Source: Sphingomonas sp. BK580 (GTDB taxonomy: Bacteria > Pseudomonadota > Alphaproteobacteria > Sphingomonadales > Sphingomonadaceae). From it: a stretch of 64,000 nucleotides of DNA. This document shows, in pieces, positions 33,673 through 42,915 of this stretch; position 1 is the stretch's first letter; each line of letters begins with the position of its first letter. Location of the stretch: the NCBI RefSeq assembly GCF_014194975.1, contig NZ_JACIAY010000014.1:1-64000 (forward strand). Direction: 5' to 3'. The notes beneath the pieces were generated by a model, which did not search any database, was not told where the DNA came from, and was given only the letters and a program-made list of their open reading frames with translations. Position numbers and translations under genes: made by a program.

Positions 33673-35136
33673 CTAAGCCGCCTCCGCCGCCCCGGTCGTC
33701 CATCCCAGATGCGGGATCGTGATCGAGCGCTTGCCCGCCATGTCGGTGCGGGTGACGAACAGGTCGCGGCTCTCGATATAGCCGATCAGCCGCTTCACTC
33801 GTCCGAGCGAGCTCGTCCCATAGGTGTGTGCGATCGCCTCGTCGGACGGGCACGGCTCGCCGTCGCGCGCCGCCTTGGCCACCAGCAGGAAGGCGCCGAG
33901 CATGTCGTCGGGCAGCCCCTGCGCCAGCGCCAGCGCGCTCGCCCATTCCTCCGCGTGCGGGGTGAAGATGCCCGCGCGCGCGCACGACAGCCGGCGGCTG
34001 AAGGCAGCGAGGTCGAGCGCCGGGCGCGCTACCCCCGTCATGCGGCAGCGCACCTGGAAGTCCTGGAACAGCACCGCCGCGGGCCGTCCCGCGCTCTCCG
34101 CGTCGGCGACGATCGCGCGCAGCACCTCGGCGTAGACTTCCTCCACCTCCTCCTCGGAACGGTCGGGCAGCGCGGGCGCGGGCACATTCGGCGCGGGCGG
34201 CGCGGCGAGATCGGCGAGCAGCTCCTCGCTCGGCACGCGGCGCGGGCGCGGGTCGAAGGAGAGCGGCAGCGACGGCGCCGCCTCGGGGGTGACGTCGAGC
34301 AGCGCCTGGACGTCGACGCTGTCCGCCTTGGGCAGCGGCACCAGCTTGGGGCTGCCGCTGCGCGCCTGCGTCTCCACCGCGCCGATCTTCACCGTCACCG
34401 GGCGGCGCGACACCGCGGGGCCGAGCGCCAGGAAGGTGCCGCGCGCGAGGTCGCGGATCACGTCGGCCTGGCGCCGCTCCATGCCGAGGAGGTCCGCCGC
34501 GCGCGCCATGTCGATGTCGAGGAAGGTGCGCCCCATCAGGAAGTTGCTCGCCTCGGCGGCGACGTTCTTGGCGAGCTTGGCGAGTCGCTGCGTCGCGATC
34601 ACCCCGGCGAGCCCGCGCTTGCGGCCGCGGCACATCAGGTTGGTCATCGCCGAGAGCGAGGCGCGGCGCACGTCCTCGGCCACCTCGCCGCCGGTGGTGG
34701 GGGCGAACAGCTGCGCCTCGTCGACCACCACGAGCGCGGGATACCAATGCTCGCGCGGCGCGTCGAACAAAGCGCCGAGGAAGCCGGCCGCGCAGCGCAT
34801 CTGGCCCTCCGCCTCCAAGCCCTCGAGGCTGAGCACGACGCTGGCGCGATGCTCGCGCAGGCGCGCGGCGATGCGCGCGATCTCGCGCTCGGCATAGTCC
34901 GCGCCCTCGATCACGACATGGCCGTAGCGCTCGGACAGCGTGACGAAATCACCCTCGGGATCGATCACGACCTGCTGCACCTGCCCGGCCGAGCCCTCGA
35001 GCAGCCGACGCAGCAGGTGCGACTTGCCCGAGCCCGAATTGCCCTGGACGAGCAAGCGGGTGGCGAGCAGTTCCTCGAGATCCATTGTCACGGGCGCGCC
35101 CGACGTATCGGTGCCCATGTCCACGCTGACGGTCAT
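33673..35136 (-). CDS. HerA/VirB4-like ATPase (DUF87), 487 aa
   Basis: The start is ATG 35136. The Walker A motif GNSGSGKSHLLRRLLEG is at about 31-46, the Walker B motif ALVVVDEAQLFAP near 140, and the sensor region GLAGVIATQRLAKLAKNVAAEASN with FLMGRTFLDIDMARAADLLG follows. This is the HerA-type helicase/pilus ATPase core. After a Pro-rich linker (about 300-350), residues about 360-487 form helical segments and a winged-helix-like end (HTYGTSSLGRVKRLIGYIES). HerA usually pairs with NurA in DNA end resection, but no NurA is next to it. In alphaproteobacteria this stand-alone ATP-binding protein is common and of unknown role. Confidence 0.85.
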   Translation of the reverse strand: MTVSVDMGTDTSGAPVTMDLEELLATRLLVQGNSGSGKSHLLRRLLEGSAGQVQQVVIDPEGDFVTLSERYGHVVIEGADYAEREIARIAARLREHRASVVLSLEGLEAEGQMRCAAGFLGALFDAPREHWYPALVVVDEAQLFAPTTGGEVAEDVRRASLSAMTNLMCRGRKRGLAGVIATQRLAKLAKNVAAEASNFLMGRTFLDIDMARAADLLGMERRQADVIRDLARGTFLALGPAVSRRPVTVKIGAVETQARSGSPKLVPLPKADSVDVQALLDVTPEAAPSLPLSFDPRPRRVPSEELLADLAAPPAPNVPAPALPDRSEEEVEEVYAEVLRAIVADAESAGRPAAVLFQDFQVRCRMTGVARPALDLAAFSRRLSCARAGIFTPHAEEWASALALAQGLPDDMLGAFLLVAKAARDGEPCPSDEAIAHTYGTSSLGRVKRLIGYIESRDLFVTRTDMAGKRSITIPHLGWTTGAAEAA

Positions 35137-35218
35137 TGCCTCCGCCTGTGCCCGATGCGGCGGAGTCGGGGCAAGCGCGATGATGGAGAGGAGGTGGGTA
35201 GTCGCCCGCGACCGCTCG

Positions 35219-35313
35219 CCTCCACCCCGGCGCACGCCGAGGCCCAGTTGGGGCACGTTGCGGTCCTCACGTCGGCCTTCCCGCCTGGACCCCGGCATGC
35301 GCCGGGGTGGAGG
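35219..35313. repeat. Dispersed intergenic palindrome, family A
   Basis: The arms CCTCCACCCCGGCGCACGCC and GGCATGCGCCGGGGTGGAGG enclose GGCCCAGTTG.. and ..CGCCTGGACC. It lies between divergent genes, upstream of yebC. Confidence 0.7.
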
Positions 35314-35415
35314 CGGATGGTAGGGGAGTGTCCCTCGGCGAGGCGCCTCGCGCCCCGCACTGGCATCGCGCGCCCGTGCGGGATAAAGGCTCGAGATTAC
35401 CCGCTAGAGGCAGTC

Positions 35416-36159
35416 ATGGCAGGCCATTCCAAATTCAAGAACATCATGCACCGCAAGGGTGCGCAGGATAAGAAGCGCTCGGGCATGTTCTCCAAGCTCA
35501 GCCGCGAGATCACGGTGGCGGCCAAGATGGGTCTGCCCGATCCCGACATGAACCCGCGCCTGCGCGCCGCGGTGAACGCTGCCAAGGCGCAGTCGATGCC
35601 CAAGGACAATATCCAGCGCGCGATCGACAAGGCCAGCAAGGGGGACACCGAGAATTACGAGGAGATCCGCTACGAGGGCTTCGGTCCCGGCGGCGTCTCG
35701 CTGATCATCGAGGCGCTGAGCGACAACCGCAACCGCACCGCCACCAACGTGCGCACCGCGGTGTCGAAGAACGGCGGCAATCTCGGCGCGAGCGGGTCGG
35801 TCAGCCACGCCTTCGACCGCGTCGGGCTGATCACCTATCCAGCGAGCGCGGGCGACGCCGAGAAGGTGTTCGAGGCCGCGCTCGAGGCGGGCGCCGAAGA
35901 CGTCACCTCGAGCGACGAGGGCCATGAGATCTGGACTGCGGTCGCCGACCTGCACGAGGTGGCCAAGGCGCTGGAGCCGGTGCTGGGCGAGGCGGAGGGC
36001 GCCAAGCTCGCGTGGCGCCCGCAGACGATGGTCGAGGTCGGCGAGGACGAGGCGACGACGCTGTTCAAGCTGATCGACGCGCTCGACGACGACGACGACG
36101 TGCAGACCGTGTGGGGCAATTACGAGGTCTCCGACGCGGTGATGGAGAAGCTGGGTTGA
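35416..36159 (+). CDS. YebC/PmpR family protein (TACO1 type), 247 aa
   Basis: The N-terminus MAGHSKFKNIMHRKGAQDKK and the body SREITVAAKMGLPDPDMNPR, YEGFGPGGVSLIIEALSDNR and NLGASGSVSHAFDRVG are highly conserved. The family was described as transcriptional regulators and more recently as factors easing ribosome stalling at proline stretches. It commonly precedes ruvC, as here (64 bp gap). Confidence 0.95.
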   Translation: MAGHSKFKNIMHRKGAQDKKRSGMFSKLSREITVAAKMGLPDPDMNPRLRAAVNAAKAQSMPKDNIQRAIDKASKGDTENYEEIRYEGFGPGGVSLIIEALSDNRNRTATNVRTAVSKNGGNLGASGSVSHAFDRVGLITYPASAGDAEKVFEAALEAGAEDVTSSDEGHEIWTAVADLHEVAKALEPVLGEAEGAKLAWRPQTMVEVGEDEATTLFKLIDALDDDDDVQTVWGNYEVSDAVMEKLG

Positions 36160-36185
36160 CGACGGCCTCACCGCCGGCGGAGAGG

Positions 36186-36219
36186 TCAAGACCCTCCCCG
36201 CCATGCGGGGAGGACCTGA
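36186..36219. repeat. Short palindrome related to family C
   Basis: AGACCCTCCCCGCCATGCGG followed by GGAGGACCTG. It sits between yebC and ruvC, and its right arm supplies the GGGGAGGA ribosome site for ruvC. Confidence 0.5.
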
Positions 36220-36223
36220 GAGC

Positions 36224-36730
36224 ATGATCATCCTCGGGCTCGATCCCGGCCTCGGCACCACTGGCTGGGGCGTGATCCACGCCGACGGCAACCGGCTGAG
36301 CCACGTCGCCAACGGGCAGATCCGCACCGACCCGTCGATGCCGCTGCCGCGTCGCCTGTCCAACCTCCACGCCGCGCTGACCGACGTGATCCTGACCGAG
36401 CGCCCCGACTCGGCCGCGGTCGAGGAGGTGCTGGGCAACACCAACGCGCAGTCGACGCTCAAGCTGGGGCAGGCGCGCGGCGTGGTGCTGCTCGCCGCGG
36501 CAGGGGCGGGGCTGGCGATCGGCGAATATCATCCCTCCACCGTGAAGAAGGCGGTGGTCGGCACCGGCGGCGCGGAGAAGCGCCAGATCCAGGCGATGAT
36601 GGCGGTGCTGCTGCCCGGTGCCAGGCTCGCCGGCCCCGACGCCGCCGACGCGCTGGCGGTGGCGATCACCCACGCGCACCATCTCGCCAGCGCCGAGGGG
36701 ATGCGCCGCCGCGCGCGGGTGACGGCCTAG
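36224..36730 (+). CDS. ruvC: Holliday junction resolvase RuvC, 168 aa
   Basis: RuvC nicks Holliday junctions as a dimer with RuvAB. The start is ATG 36224 (MIILGLDPGLGTTGWGVI), after GGGGAGGA. The catalytic acids are Asp7 in the first motif, Glu in AAVEEVLGNTNAQSTLKLGQ, and the C-terminal pair in GPDAADALAVAITHAHH. Length is normal. ruvA and ruvB are not next to it. Confidence 0.97.
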   Translation: MIILGLDPGLGTTGWGVIHADGNRLSHVANGQIRTDPSMPLPRRLSNLHAALTDVILTERPDSAAVEEVLGNTNAQSTLKLGQARGVVLLAAAGAGLAIGEYHPSTVKKAVVGTGGAEKRQIQAMMAVLLPGARLAGPDAADALAVAITHAHHLASAEGMRRRARVTA

Positions 36731-36752
36731 CGACTGATCCACCTCGCACGGC

Positions 36753-36777
36753 GTGCTCCGGCCTCCGCCGGAGCCCC
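36753..36777. repeat. Half unit of family A palindrome
   Basis: GTGCTCCGGCCTCCGCCGGA followed by GCCCC. This is a small 7-bp stem hairpin resembling one arm of the family. It lies between convergent ruvC and the DUF1176 gene. Confidence 0.5.
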
Positions 36778-36844
36778 GAGGTCATCGACGCTTTCGGGGG
36801 GCAACTGGGCGGGATCAGACACGAGCGGCAGGTGTCGGCGGCGT

Positions 36845-37795
36845 TCAGTGCACCGCCACCGTGGCGCGCCACGTCGTGATCACGTCCTCACCGCCGCTGG
36901 CATCCGGTAGCGCGGCGTCGTGCTGCTCGAGCACCAGACGGAAGCGCGCGCCGTCCCAGGCATATTCCTGCCGCAACGGGCCCAGCGCGCTGACCAGGCG
37001 GCGCCGCGCCGGATCCCAGGCCGGTGACGTTGCGGCGGGCGCGCGATCGGTCGTCGCCGCGACGGCCGCCCCCTTCGGCGGCAGCACGTACAGTCCGGCG
37101 AGGCCGTGCGTCGCGGCGCAGCCGGGGTCGAGCGCCAGCAGCGTGTGCACGGCGTCCAGCCGCCACGTCCGTGCCGCCGCGCACTCGGCGGCGGCGCGGC
37201 CGAGCAGCCTGCGCGCGTCCTTGGCGGAGAAGCGGCGCGGCGCCGCACCGGTCACCTCGGGTTGGTCGACCACGGGGAGCGGCGGCACGGTCGAGATCGG
37301 CATGGCCGCGCTGCCGCGCGCGGGCGGGACGAGCGCGACCATGCTCCCCTCGCGCCCCTGCGCCGCGTCGATCGCGCGCAGCGTGGCGCCGAGCCCCACG
37401 AGCGAGGCGCCGGCGAGCACGTGCCGCTTCGCGGCGACCAGCGTCACGCGCCGGCCGCGCAGCAGCGCTGCCGCGACCTTGCCCTCGAACGGCAGCGCGA
37501 GGCCCGCGCCGCCGCCCGGCGCGATCAACTGGGCGAGCGGTCGGCCGTCGACCGCGAGCGTCACGCGGTTGCCGGCGCTGACGCTGGCGGGAAGCGGCAC
37601 CTCGAGCCGCGTCGCCGCCGCGGCAGCGCCGTCGCGCCGCAGCACCAGTCGCAGCCGCGGCTCGATCCCGCCGCTGTCGCGGGCGAGCGCGTGACAGGCG
37701 CGTAGATTGTCGCAGCCGAGGATCCAGTCCTCGTACGTGGCCAGCGCGGACGGCACCGCTGCCTGGAGCAGCAGCGCGGCGAGGAGAGACGCCAT
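36845..37795 (-). CDS. DUF1176 domain-containing secreted protein, 316 aa
   Basis: ATG 37795 has GGAGG 6 bp upstream. A short signal peptide (MASLLAALLLQAAVPSALA) is followed by TYEDWILGCDNLRACHALAR, the DUF1176 start with its two Cys. Later regions have IDAAQGREGSMVALVPP, CAAARTWRLDAVHTLLALDP and TTWRATVAVH at the end. It is periplasmic or secreted; function is unknown. Confidence 0.88.
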   Translation of the reverse strand: MASLLAALLLQAAVPSALATYEDWILGCDNLRACHALARDSGGIEPRLRLVLRRDGAAAAATRLEVPLPASVSAGNRVTLAVDGRPLAQLIAPGGGAGLALPFEGKVAAALLRGRRVTLVAAKRHVLAGASLVGLGATLRAIDAAQGREGSMVALVPPARGSAAMPISTVPPLPVVDQPEVTGAAPRRFSAKDARRLLGRAAAECAAARTWRLDAVHTLLALDPGCAATHGLAGLYVLPPKGAAVAATTDRAPAATSPAWDPARRRLVSALGPLRQEYAWDGARFRLVLEQHDAALPDASGGEDVITTWRATVAVH

Positions 37796-38112
37796 CGAAC
37801 ACCTCCGATCCCCGCGCCAGGCGCGGGGCGCCGGCGATTAGAGCGCAGCAAGCTTAACATTTTGTTGAGAAGGATGGCGACGAAGGCGCTCCGACCGCGG
37901 TGACGAACCTCCAGGGTTGGGCCGCCGACGTGGGGGGCACGCCGGCGACCCCCGACCGAGCTGCCTGTCGGGCGACCCGAAGGGCTGACTTGGTCGGTTG
38001 CGCGTGGAGGGCGGCGCACCGCCCCCGAACCGTCGGCGTCGCGCTAGCTCACCCGGCGGTCACTCGGCAAGGCCCTCGCGATCATCCGCGACTCGGTTCG
38101 TCGCGGCCCGCC
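37796..38112. other. Intergenic region, no supported gene
   Basis: This 317-bp gap between the DUF1176 start and the corC-like stop shows no credible frame. A short A/T-rich stretch near 37850-37875 (CTTAACATTTTGTTGAGAAG) is probably the DUF1176 promoter region and weakly resembles a CtrA site (TTAA-N7-TTGAG). Confidence 0.5.
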
Positions 38113-39027
<915 letters not shown>

Positions 39028-39036
39028 CGCCGTTCG

Positions 39037-39546
39037 TCAGTCCTCGCGTATGAGATAGGGGTCGGCGACGCCGAGGTCGGCCAGCGCGGCGCGCTCGATC
39101 TCCTCCATCGCGTCCCCCTCTTCGTCGTTCATGTGGTCATAGCCTAGCAGATGCAGCGTGCCGTGCACCACAAGGTGGGTGAAGTGATCGCCGACGGCGA
39201 TCCCGCGCTCGGCCGCCTCGCGCGTGCAGACGCCGTGCGCCAGCACGATGTCGCCGAGCAGCAGCTCGCCGTCGTCCGAGTTCTGGCTGACGGTGGCGAG
39301 CAGGTCGGGCTGCACCATCGGGAAGGACAGCACGTTGGTGGGCTTGTCCTTGCCGCGATACTGGCGGTTGAGCGCGTGGACCTCGGCGTCGTCGGTGAGC
39401 CGTACGCTCACCTCCACCGCGGCGCGGGTGGTGAGCAGTTCGCCGTGCGGGGTGTGCGCCACCGCGGCGCGGGCGGCGGCGAGCGCGCGCTGCTCCCACG
39501 CCTCGTCGGGCCAGGATTCCTCGCGGGTGAGTTCGACGTGGATCAT
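39037..39546 (-). CDS. ybeY: Endoribonuclease YbeY, 169 aa
   Basis: YbeY is a zinc-dependent RNase for 16S rRNA maturation and ribosome quality control. The metal motif HLVVHGTLHLLGYDH is complete and the strand LNRQYRGKDKPTNVLSFPM is conserved. The start is ATG 39546, one base after the vapC stop. The upstream part of the open frame belongs to vapC. It should normally follow phoH directly; here vapBC lies between them. Confidence 0.96.
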   Translation of the reverse strand: MIHVELTREESWPDEAWEQRALAAARAAVAHTPHGELLTTRAAVEVSVRLTDDAEVHALNRQYRGKDKPTNVLSFPMVQPDLLATVSQNSDDGELLLGDIVLAHGVCTREAAERGIAVGDHFTHLVVHGTLHLLGYDHMNDEEGDAMEEIERAALADLGVADPYLIRED

Positions 39547-39547
39547 G

Positions 39548-39946
39548 TCAGGCGAGGTCCGTGTGCGAGAAATCGTCGCCCTTGTAGAGCAGGGCGGCAT
39601 GGTGTGTCGCGGCGCAAGCGTAAGCGAAACAATCGCCCATGTTGAGTCGTGCGGGGTGACCGGTGTCCTTGCCGTAGCGGGCGTGGGCCGCGATCGCCGC
39701 GACCGCCTCCGTCTCGCCGATCGTGACGAGATCGATCGCGAACGCGTGCAACAGCGTCGTCAACTCCGCGTAGGCGACGTCGATCGATATCGTTCGCTTG
39801 TGCGCCACCGCGCGCGCCGCCTCCCAGAGCGCGATCGGAGAGGAGAGCCGTCGCTCTGCCGCGCCGAAGTTAGCCTCCAGCTCGCGCGCGTCCGGCTCCC
39901 CCGCCGCGATCGCCACCAGCGCCGAGGCGTCGAGGAAGACGGTCAA
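39548..39946 (-). CDS. vapC: VapC-type PIN-domain toxin, 132 aa
   Basis: PIN fold: FLDASALVAIAAGEPDA has the first catalytic Asp, IALWEAARAVAHK the Glu, and RLNMGDCFAYACAATHHAALL the later acidic cluster. VapC toxins cut tRNA or rRNA at specific sites. The PSK-type antitoxin just upstream fits. The ATG overlaps the vapB stop (ATGA, 39943-39946). Confidence 0.93.
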   Translation of the reverse strand: MTVFLDASALVAIAAGEPDARELEANFGAAERRLSSPIALWEAARAVAHKRTISIDVAYAELTTLLHAFAIDLVTIGETEAVAAIAAHARYGKDTGHPARLNMGDCFAYACAATHHAALLYKGDDFSHTDLA

Positions 39947-40197
39947 CCGCCGTCCTCGTCGTTAAGCGAGTCGTAGAACGCCTTGTCCGCCTCGCGCCCG
40001 GTCGCCTCGCCGAGCGGATGCGCGGCCCGCCACGCGTCGAGCCGCTCATGATTGGTGCGCCCGCGCTCCGCCCTCAGCGCGTCTCGTCGGTGCAGCAGCG
40101 CGTCATGTACCGCCGCGGTCTTGGTGACGTGCAGCAGCTCCGCCACCTCGCGTGCCAGATCGGCGGTCTCGTCGTTCTTGATATACAACGCACCCAT
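39943..40197 (-). CDS. vapB: VapB-type (PSK/Rv0623-like) antitoxin, 84 aa
   Basis: The start is ATG 40197 (MGALYIKNDETADLAREVAE); the frame upstream is not needed. The N-terminal ribbon plus helices (LLHVTKTAAVHDALLHRRDA) match the Rv0623-type DNA-binding antitoxins. The acidic C-terminus (ADKAFYDSLNDEDGG) would block VapC. An inverted repeat just before the start is a likely autoregulatory site. Confidence 0.9.
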   Translation of the reverse strand: MGALYIKNDETADLAREVAELLHVTKTAAVHDALLHRRDALRAERGRTNHERLDAWRAAHPLGEATGREADKAFYDSLNDEDGG

Positions 40198-40207
40198 GAT
40201 GCCCCCG

Positions 40208-40235
40208 TATATCCCGTCGAGGTAAGAAGGATATC
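40208..40235 (-). promoter_or_regulatory. Inverted repeat upstream of vapB
   Basis: On the minus strand GATATCC - N14 - GGATATA (6 of 7 positions pair), located 11 bp before the vapB ATG and inside the phoH-vapB gap. It fits a VapB(C) operator. Confidence 0.55.
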
Positions 40236-40243
40236 CCGCCGCA

Positions 40244-41245
40244 TCAAGCGTCGCGGCCCTCATACGCCTCCACGATCCGCCCGACGATCGGATGCCGCAC
40301 CACGTCGCCCGCGGTGAAGCGGCACAAAGAGATGCCCTCCACGCCCTCCAGCCGGAAGGTGGCGTCGGCCAGCCCGCTCGCCGCGACGCCGCCGGGCAGG
40401 TCGGTCTGGTTGGGGTCGCCGCAGATCACCATCCGGCTGTTCTGGCCGAAGCGGGTGAGGAACATCTTCATCTGCGCCGGGGTGGTGTTCTGCGCCTCGT
40501 CGAGGATCACGAAGGCGTCCGCCAGCGTGCGGCCGCGCATGAAGGCGATCGGCGCGATCTCGATCTCGCCGCTGGCGATGCGGCGCTCGACCTGCTCGGC
40601 GGGGAGGCAGTCGTGCAGCGCGTCGTACAGCGGGCGGAGATAGGGATCGACCTTCTCCTTCATGTCGCCGGGCAGGAAGCCGAGCTTCTCGCCCGCCTCG
40701 ACCGCGGGGCGCGACAGGATCAGCCGCTGCACGCTGCCCGAGATCAGCTGCGACACCGCCTGCGCCACCGCGATATAGGTCTTGCCGGTGCCCGCCGGGC
40801 CGAGCGCGAAGATCATCTCGTGCGAGGTGAGCTCGCGCATGTAATGCGCCTGCGCGGGCGTGCGCGGCACGATCGTCTTCTTGCGCGTGCGGATCATCAC
40901 CGAGGGGGCGCCGCTGCCCGAATCGGCGCGGATGATGCCGTCGAGCACCGGCTCGGCCGCCATCGCGATCGCGGCGTCGACCAGTCCGGTGTCGACCTCC
41001 TCGCCGCGCTGGATGCGGTGGTACAGATCGTTGAGCGTGTCGCGCGCGAGCGCGACCTGCTCGGCGGTTCCCTCCAGCCCGACGCGGTTGCCGCGCGCGG
41101 TGATATACACGCCGAGCCGGTTCTCGAGCGCCACCAGATGCTGGTCATACTGGCCGAACAGCTGGCTGAGCAGCTGGGGCTTGTCGAACAACAGCTCGAC
41201 GCGGGAACGCTCGCCGGATTGGGCGGGAACGGGCTTTCGGCTCAT
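40244..41245 (-). CDS. phoH: PhoH family ATPase, 333 aa
   Basis: An N-terminal KH-like region (about 15-90, with LGVYITARGNRVGLEGTAEQ) precedes the PhoH NTPase core: IFALGPAGTGKTYIAVAQAV (Walker A), LILSRPAVEAGEKLGFLPGD, FVILDEAQNTTPAQMKMFLT (Walker B) and MVICGDPNQTDLP. PhoH is an RNA-related ATPase functionally tied to YbeY. The gene order phoH-ybeY-corC is normal apart from the vapBC insert. Confidence 0.95.
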   Translation of the reverse strand: MSRKPVPAQSGERSRVELLFDKPQLLSQLFGQYDQHLVALENRLGVYITARGNRVGLEGTAEQVALARDTLNDLYHRIQRGEEVDTGLVDAAIAMAAEPVLDGIIRADSGSGAPSVMIRTRKKTIVPRTPAQAHYMRELTSHEMIFALGPAGTGKTYIAVAQAVSQLISGSVQRLILSRPAVEAGEKLGFLPGDMKEKVDPYLRPLYDALHDCLPAEQVERRIASGEIEIAPIAFMRGRTLADAFVILDEAQNTTPAQMKMFLTRFGQNSRMVICGDPNQTDLPGGVAASGLADATFRLEGVEGISLCRFTAGDVVRHPIVGRIVEAYEGRDA

Positions 41246-41374
41246 GCGGCTCCTTGCACGGCGACGGACGCGCCGGTTGAGGCGGGAGATAGGCGCGAGG
41301 GGCGGTGACGCAATGGCATCGCCGCCGAGTGTGGCAGGCGCGACGCGGCGGACAAGTCGAAATCGCGCGCGCCT

Positions 41375-42253
41375 TTAACCGAAATCGAGCTTCCCCGGCG
41401 TGCCGCGACGGTACGCCGTGGCGACCGCGTCGAGCGGGAACTTGTGCCGGGCGAACTGCGCGAGGTGGCGGCGCAGCGCGGCGTGCAGTTCCACGCCGAC
41501 TGCCTCGCCGGCGGCATCGCTGAGCCAGTCGGGGCGCAGCGCGAGGCCCGCGGCGGTCACCTCCACCGCGGCGCCGAGGTGGACGAACCGCCGCCGCACC
41601 GTCGCCTCCGGCAAATGGAGTGCCTCCGCGACGAGGCGGCCGCGCACCGGCTGCCACGCCGGCGTGAGCTGGTGCGGCGGCGCGGCGCGGCGGAACAAGG
41701 CGGGATCAGCCGTGATCGCCGCGGCATTTCCCGCCAGTAACGCGGCGAGCAGCACCCGGTCGAGCGGCTTGGCACAGCGCGACCGTTCCGCCGCCGCGAT
41801 CGCGAGCGTGAGATCGGCCGCGACGCCCAGCCCTTCGACCCAGTCATACTCCCCCGGCGCCGCGCTGAGCTCGGGAAGCAACGCCGCCGCGGCGAGCCGC
41901 TCGACCAGGGCGACGGCGCGGTCGTGGACGCGCGCGAGCGACGGCCCGAGCGCTGGATCGTCCAGTGGCCGGCCCGCGACGATCATCCCGCCCGCGACGC
42001 GGCGACAGCGCCCCGCGGCGGCGACCGCGGCGACGTGACGACGCGCGGTCTCGAACGGCATGGCCAGCGCCTCGCCCACGCCGAGCACGGGAGTCGGCCG
42101 CGCGCCGTCGAGCGTGCGGCGCAACAGCAGCAGGTAGATCAGCACCCGCTCGACCCGCGCGCCGAGCACCGGGGTCAGGTCGGCGATCACGCCGGCGAGC
42201 AGCTCGGCGAGGAGGCAGCGGATCGTCAGGGTCGGGGAAAGCGCGCCGATCAC
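41375..42253 (-). CDS. Protein with two winged-helix-like segments, 292 aa
   Basis: I do not recognise a named family. GTG 42253 is the first good start; the open frame extends upstream across tetR, but there it is the shadow of that gene. Hydrophobic helices fill the N-terminus (LTIRCLLAELLAGVIADLTP). An HTH-like segment ALAMPFETARRHVAAVAAAG followed by RCRRVAGGMIVAG lies at about 62-95, and a second, similar one ALHLPEATVRRRFVHLGAAV with EVTAAGLALR lies at about 211-240. The duplicated HTH-plus-wing layout suggests a DNA-binding regulator. It lies 56 bp downstream of tetR on the same strand, so they probably form one unit. Confidence 0.6.
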   Translation of the reverse strand: MIGALSPTLTIRCLLAELLAGVIADLTPVLGARVERVLIYLLLLRRTLDGARPTPVLGVGEALAMPFETARRHVAAVAAAGRCRRVAGGMIVAGRPLDDPALGPSLARVHDRAVALVERLAAAALLPELSAAPGEYDWVEGLGVAADLTLAIAAAERSRCAKPLDRVLLAALLAGNAAAITADPALFRRAAPPHQLTPAWQPVRGRLVAEALHLPEATVRRRFVHLGAAVEVTAAGLALRPDWLSDAAGEAVGVELHAALRRHLAQFARHKFPLDAVATAYRRGTPGKLDFG

Positions 42254-42309
42254 GCCGCGCAGCCTCGCCGCGACACACGGGCGCGTCCAGCGCCTCGCGC
42301 CGGCATGGG

Positions 42310-42897
42310 TCAGCGCGCGCGCAGCCCCTCGGCCATCAGCGCGAAGGCGTCGAGCGCGCGCGGCAGCGCGACGTCGGGCTCCTCGCTCGCCGCCACCCAC
42401 AGCGCCGCGTTGAGCGCGGCACCGCTCAGCAGCCGCGCCGCCGCCTCGACGTCGACCGCGCGCATCGTCCCGGCCGCGACGAGGCGCGCGACGGTGTCCC
42501 GCGTCTCGGCGAGGCAGGCGTTCTGGCTCGGCCAGCGCGACGGGTCGCCCAGCACGGCGGGACCGTCGAGCAGCACGATGCGACGCACCTCGGGGTCGAG
42601 CGCCATCTCGATATAGGCGGCGGCCTCGGCGAGCAGCGCTTCCCAATCGTCGCTGGCGGAAGCCGCTGCCGCTCGCGCGCGCGCGGCCATCTCGCCGTCG
42701 ACCTGCGCGACCACGGCGGCGAGCAGGCCCTTCTTGTCGCCGAACCCGTGATAGAGCGCGCCGCGTGTCAGCCCCGCGGCCGCGGTCAGCTCGTCCATCG
42801 AGGCGCCCGCGTAGCCATGCGCGGCGAAGGCGGCGCGCGCGGCCGCGATCAGTCGCGTCCGGTTCGCCTCGGTGGTCTCGGCACGGCGTCCCGCCAT
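42310..42897 (-). CDS. TetR/AcrR family regulator, 195 aa
   Basis: The N-terminal HTH (about 10-57) reads RTRLIAAARAAFAAHGYAGA and SMDELTAAAGLTRGALYHGF GDKKG, a textbook TetR domain. The C-terminal ligand domain has RRIVLLDGPAVLGDPSRWPS, common in AcrR-like repressors of sphingomonads. It is divergent from ridA, and three operator-like palindromes lie between them, so it probably represses itself and ridA. Confidence 0.93.
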   Translation of the reverse strand: MAGRRAETTEANRTRLIAAARAAFAAHGYAGASMDELTAAAGLTRGALYHGFGDKKGLLAAVVAQVDGEMAARARAAAASASDDWEALLAEAAAYIEMALDPEVRRIVLLDGPAVLGDPSRWPSQNACLAETRDTVARLVAAGTMRAVDVEAAARLLSGAALNAALWVAASEEPDVALPRALDAFALMAEGLRAR

Positions 42898-42915
42898 CTC
42901 GCATCGGCTCCTTCA

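Noticed and set aside
33673..35136. HerA-NurA or HerA-SIR2 antiphage system
   Set aside because: No NurA, SIR2 or DUF4297 partner next to the ATPase; neighbours are housekeeping.
37796..38112. Coding frame extending DUF1176 upstream
   Set aside because: The extension is Arg/Pro-rich, while GGAGG and a signal peptide mark the start at 37795.
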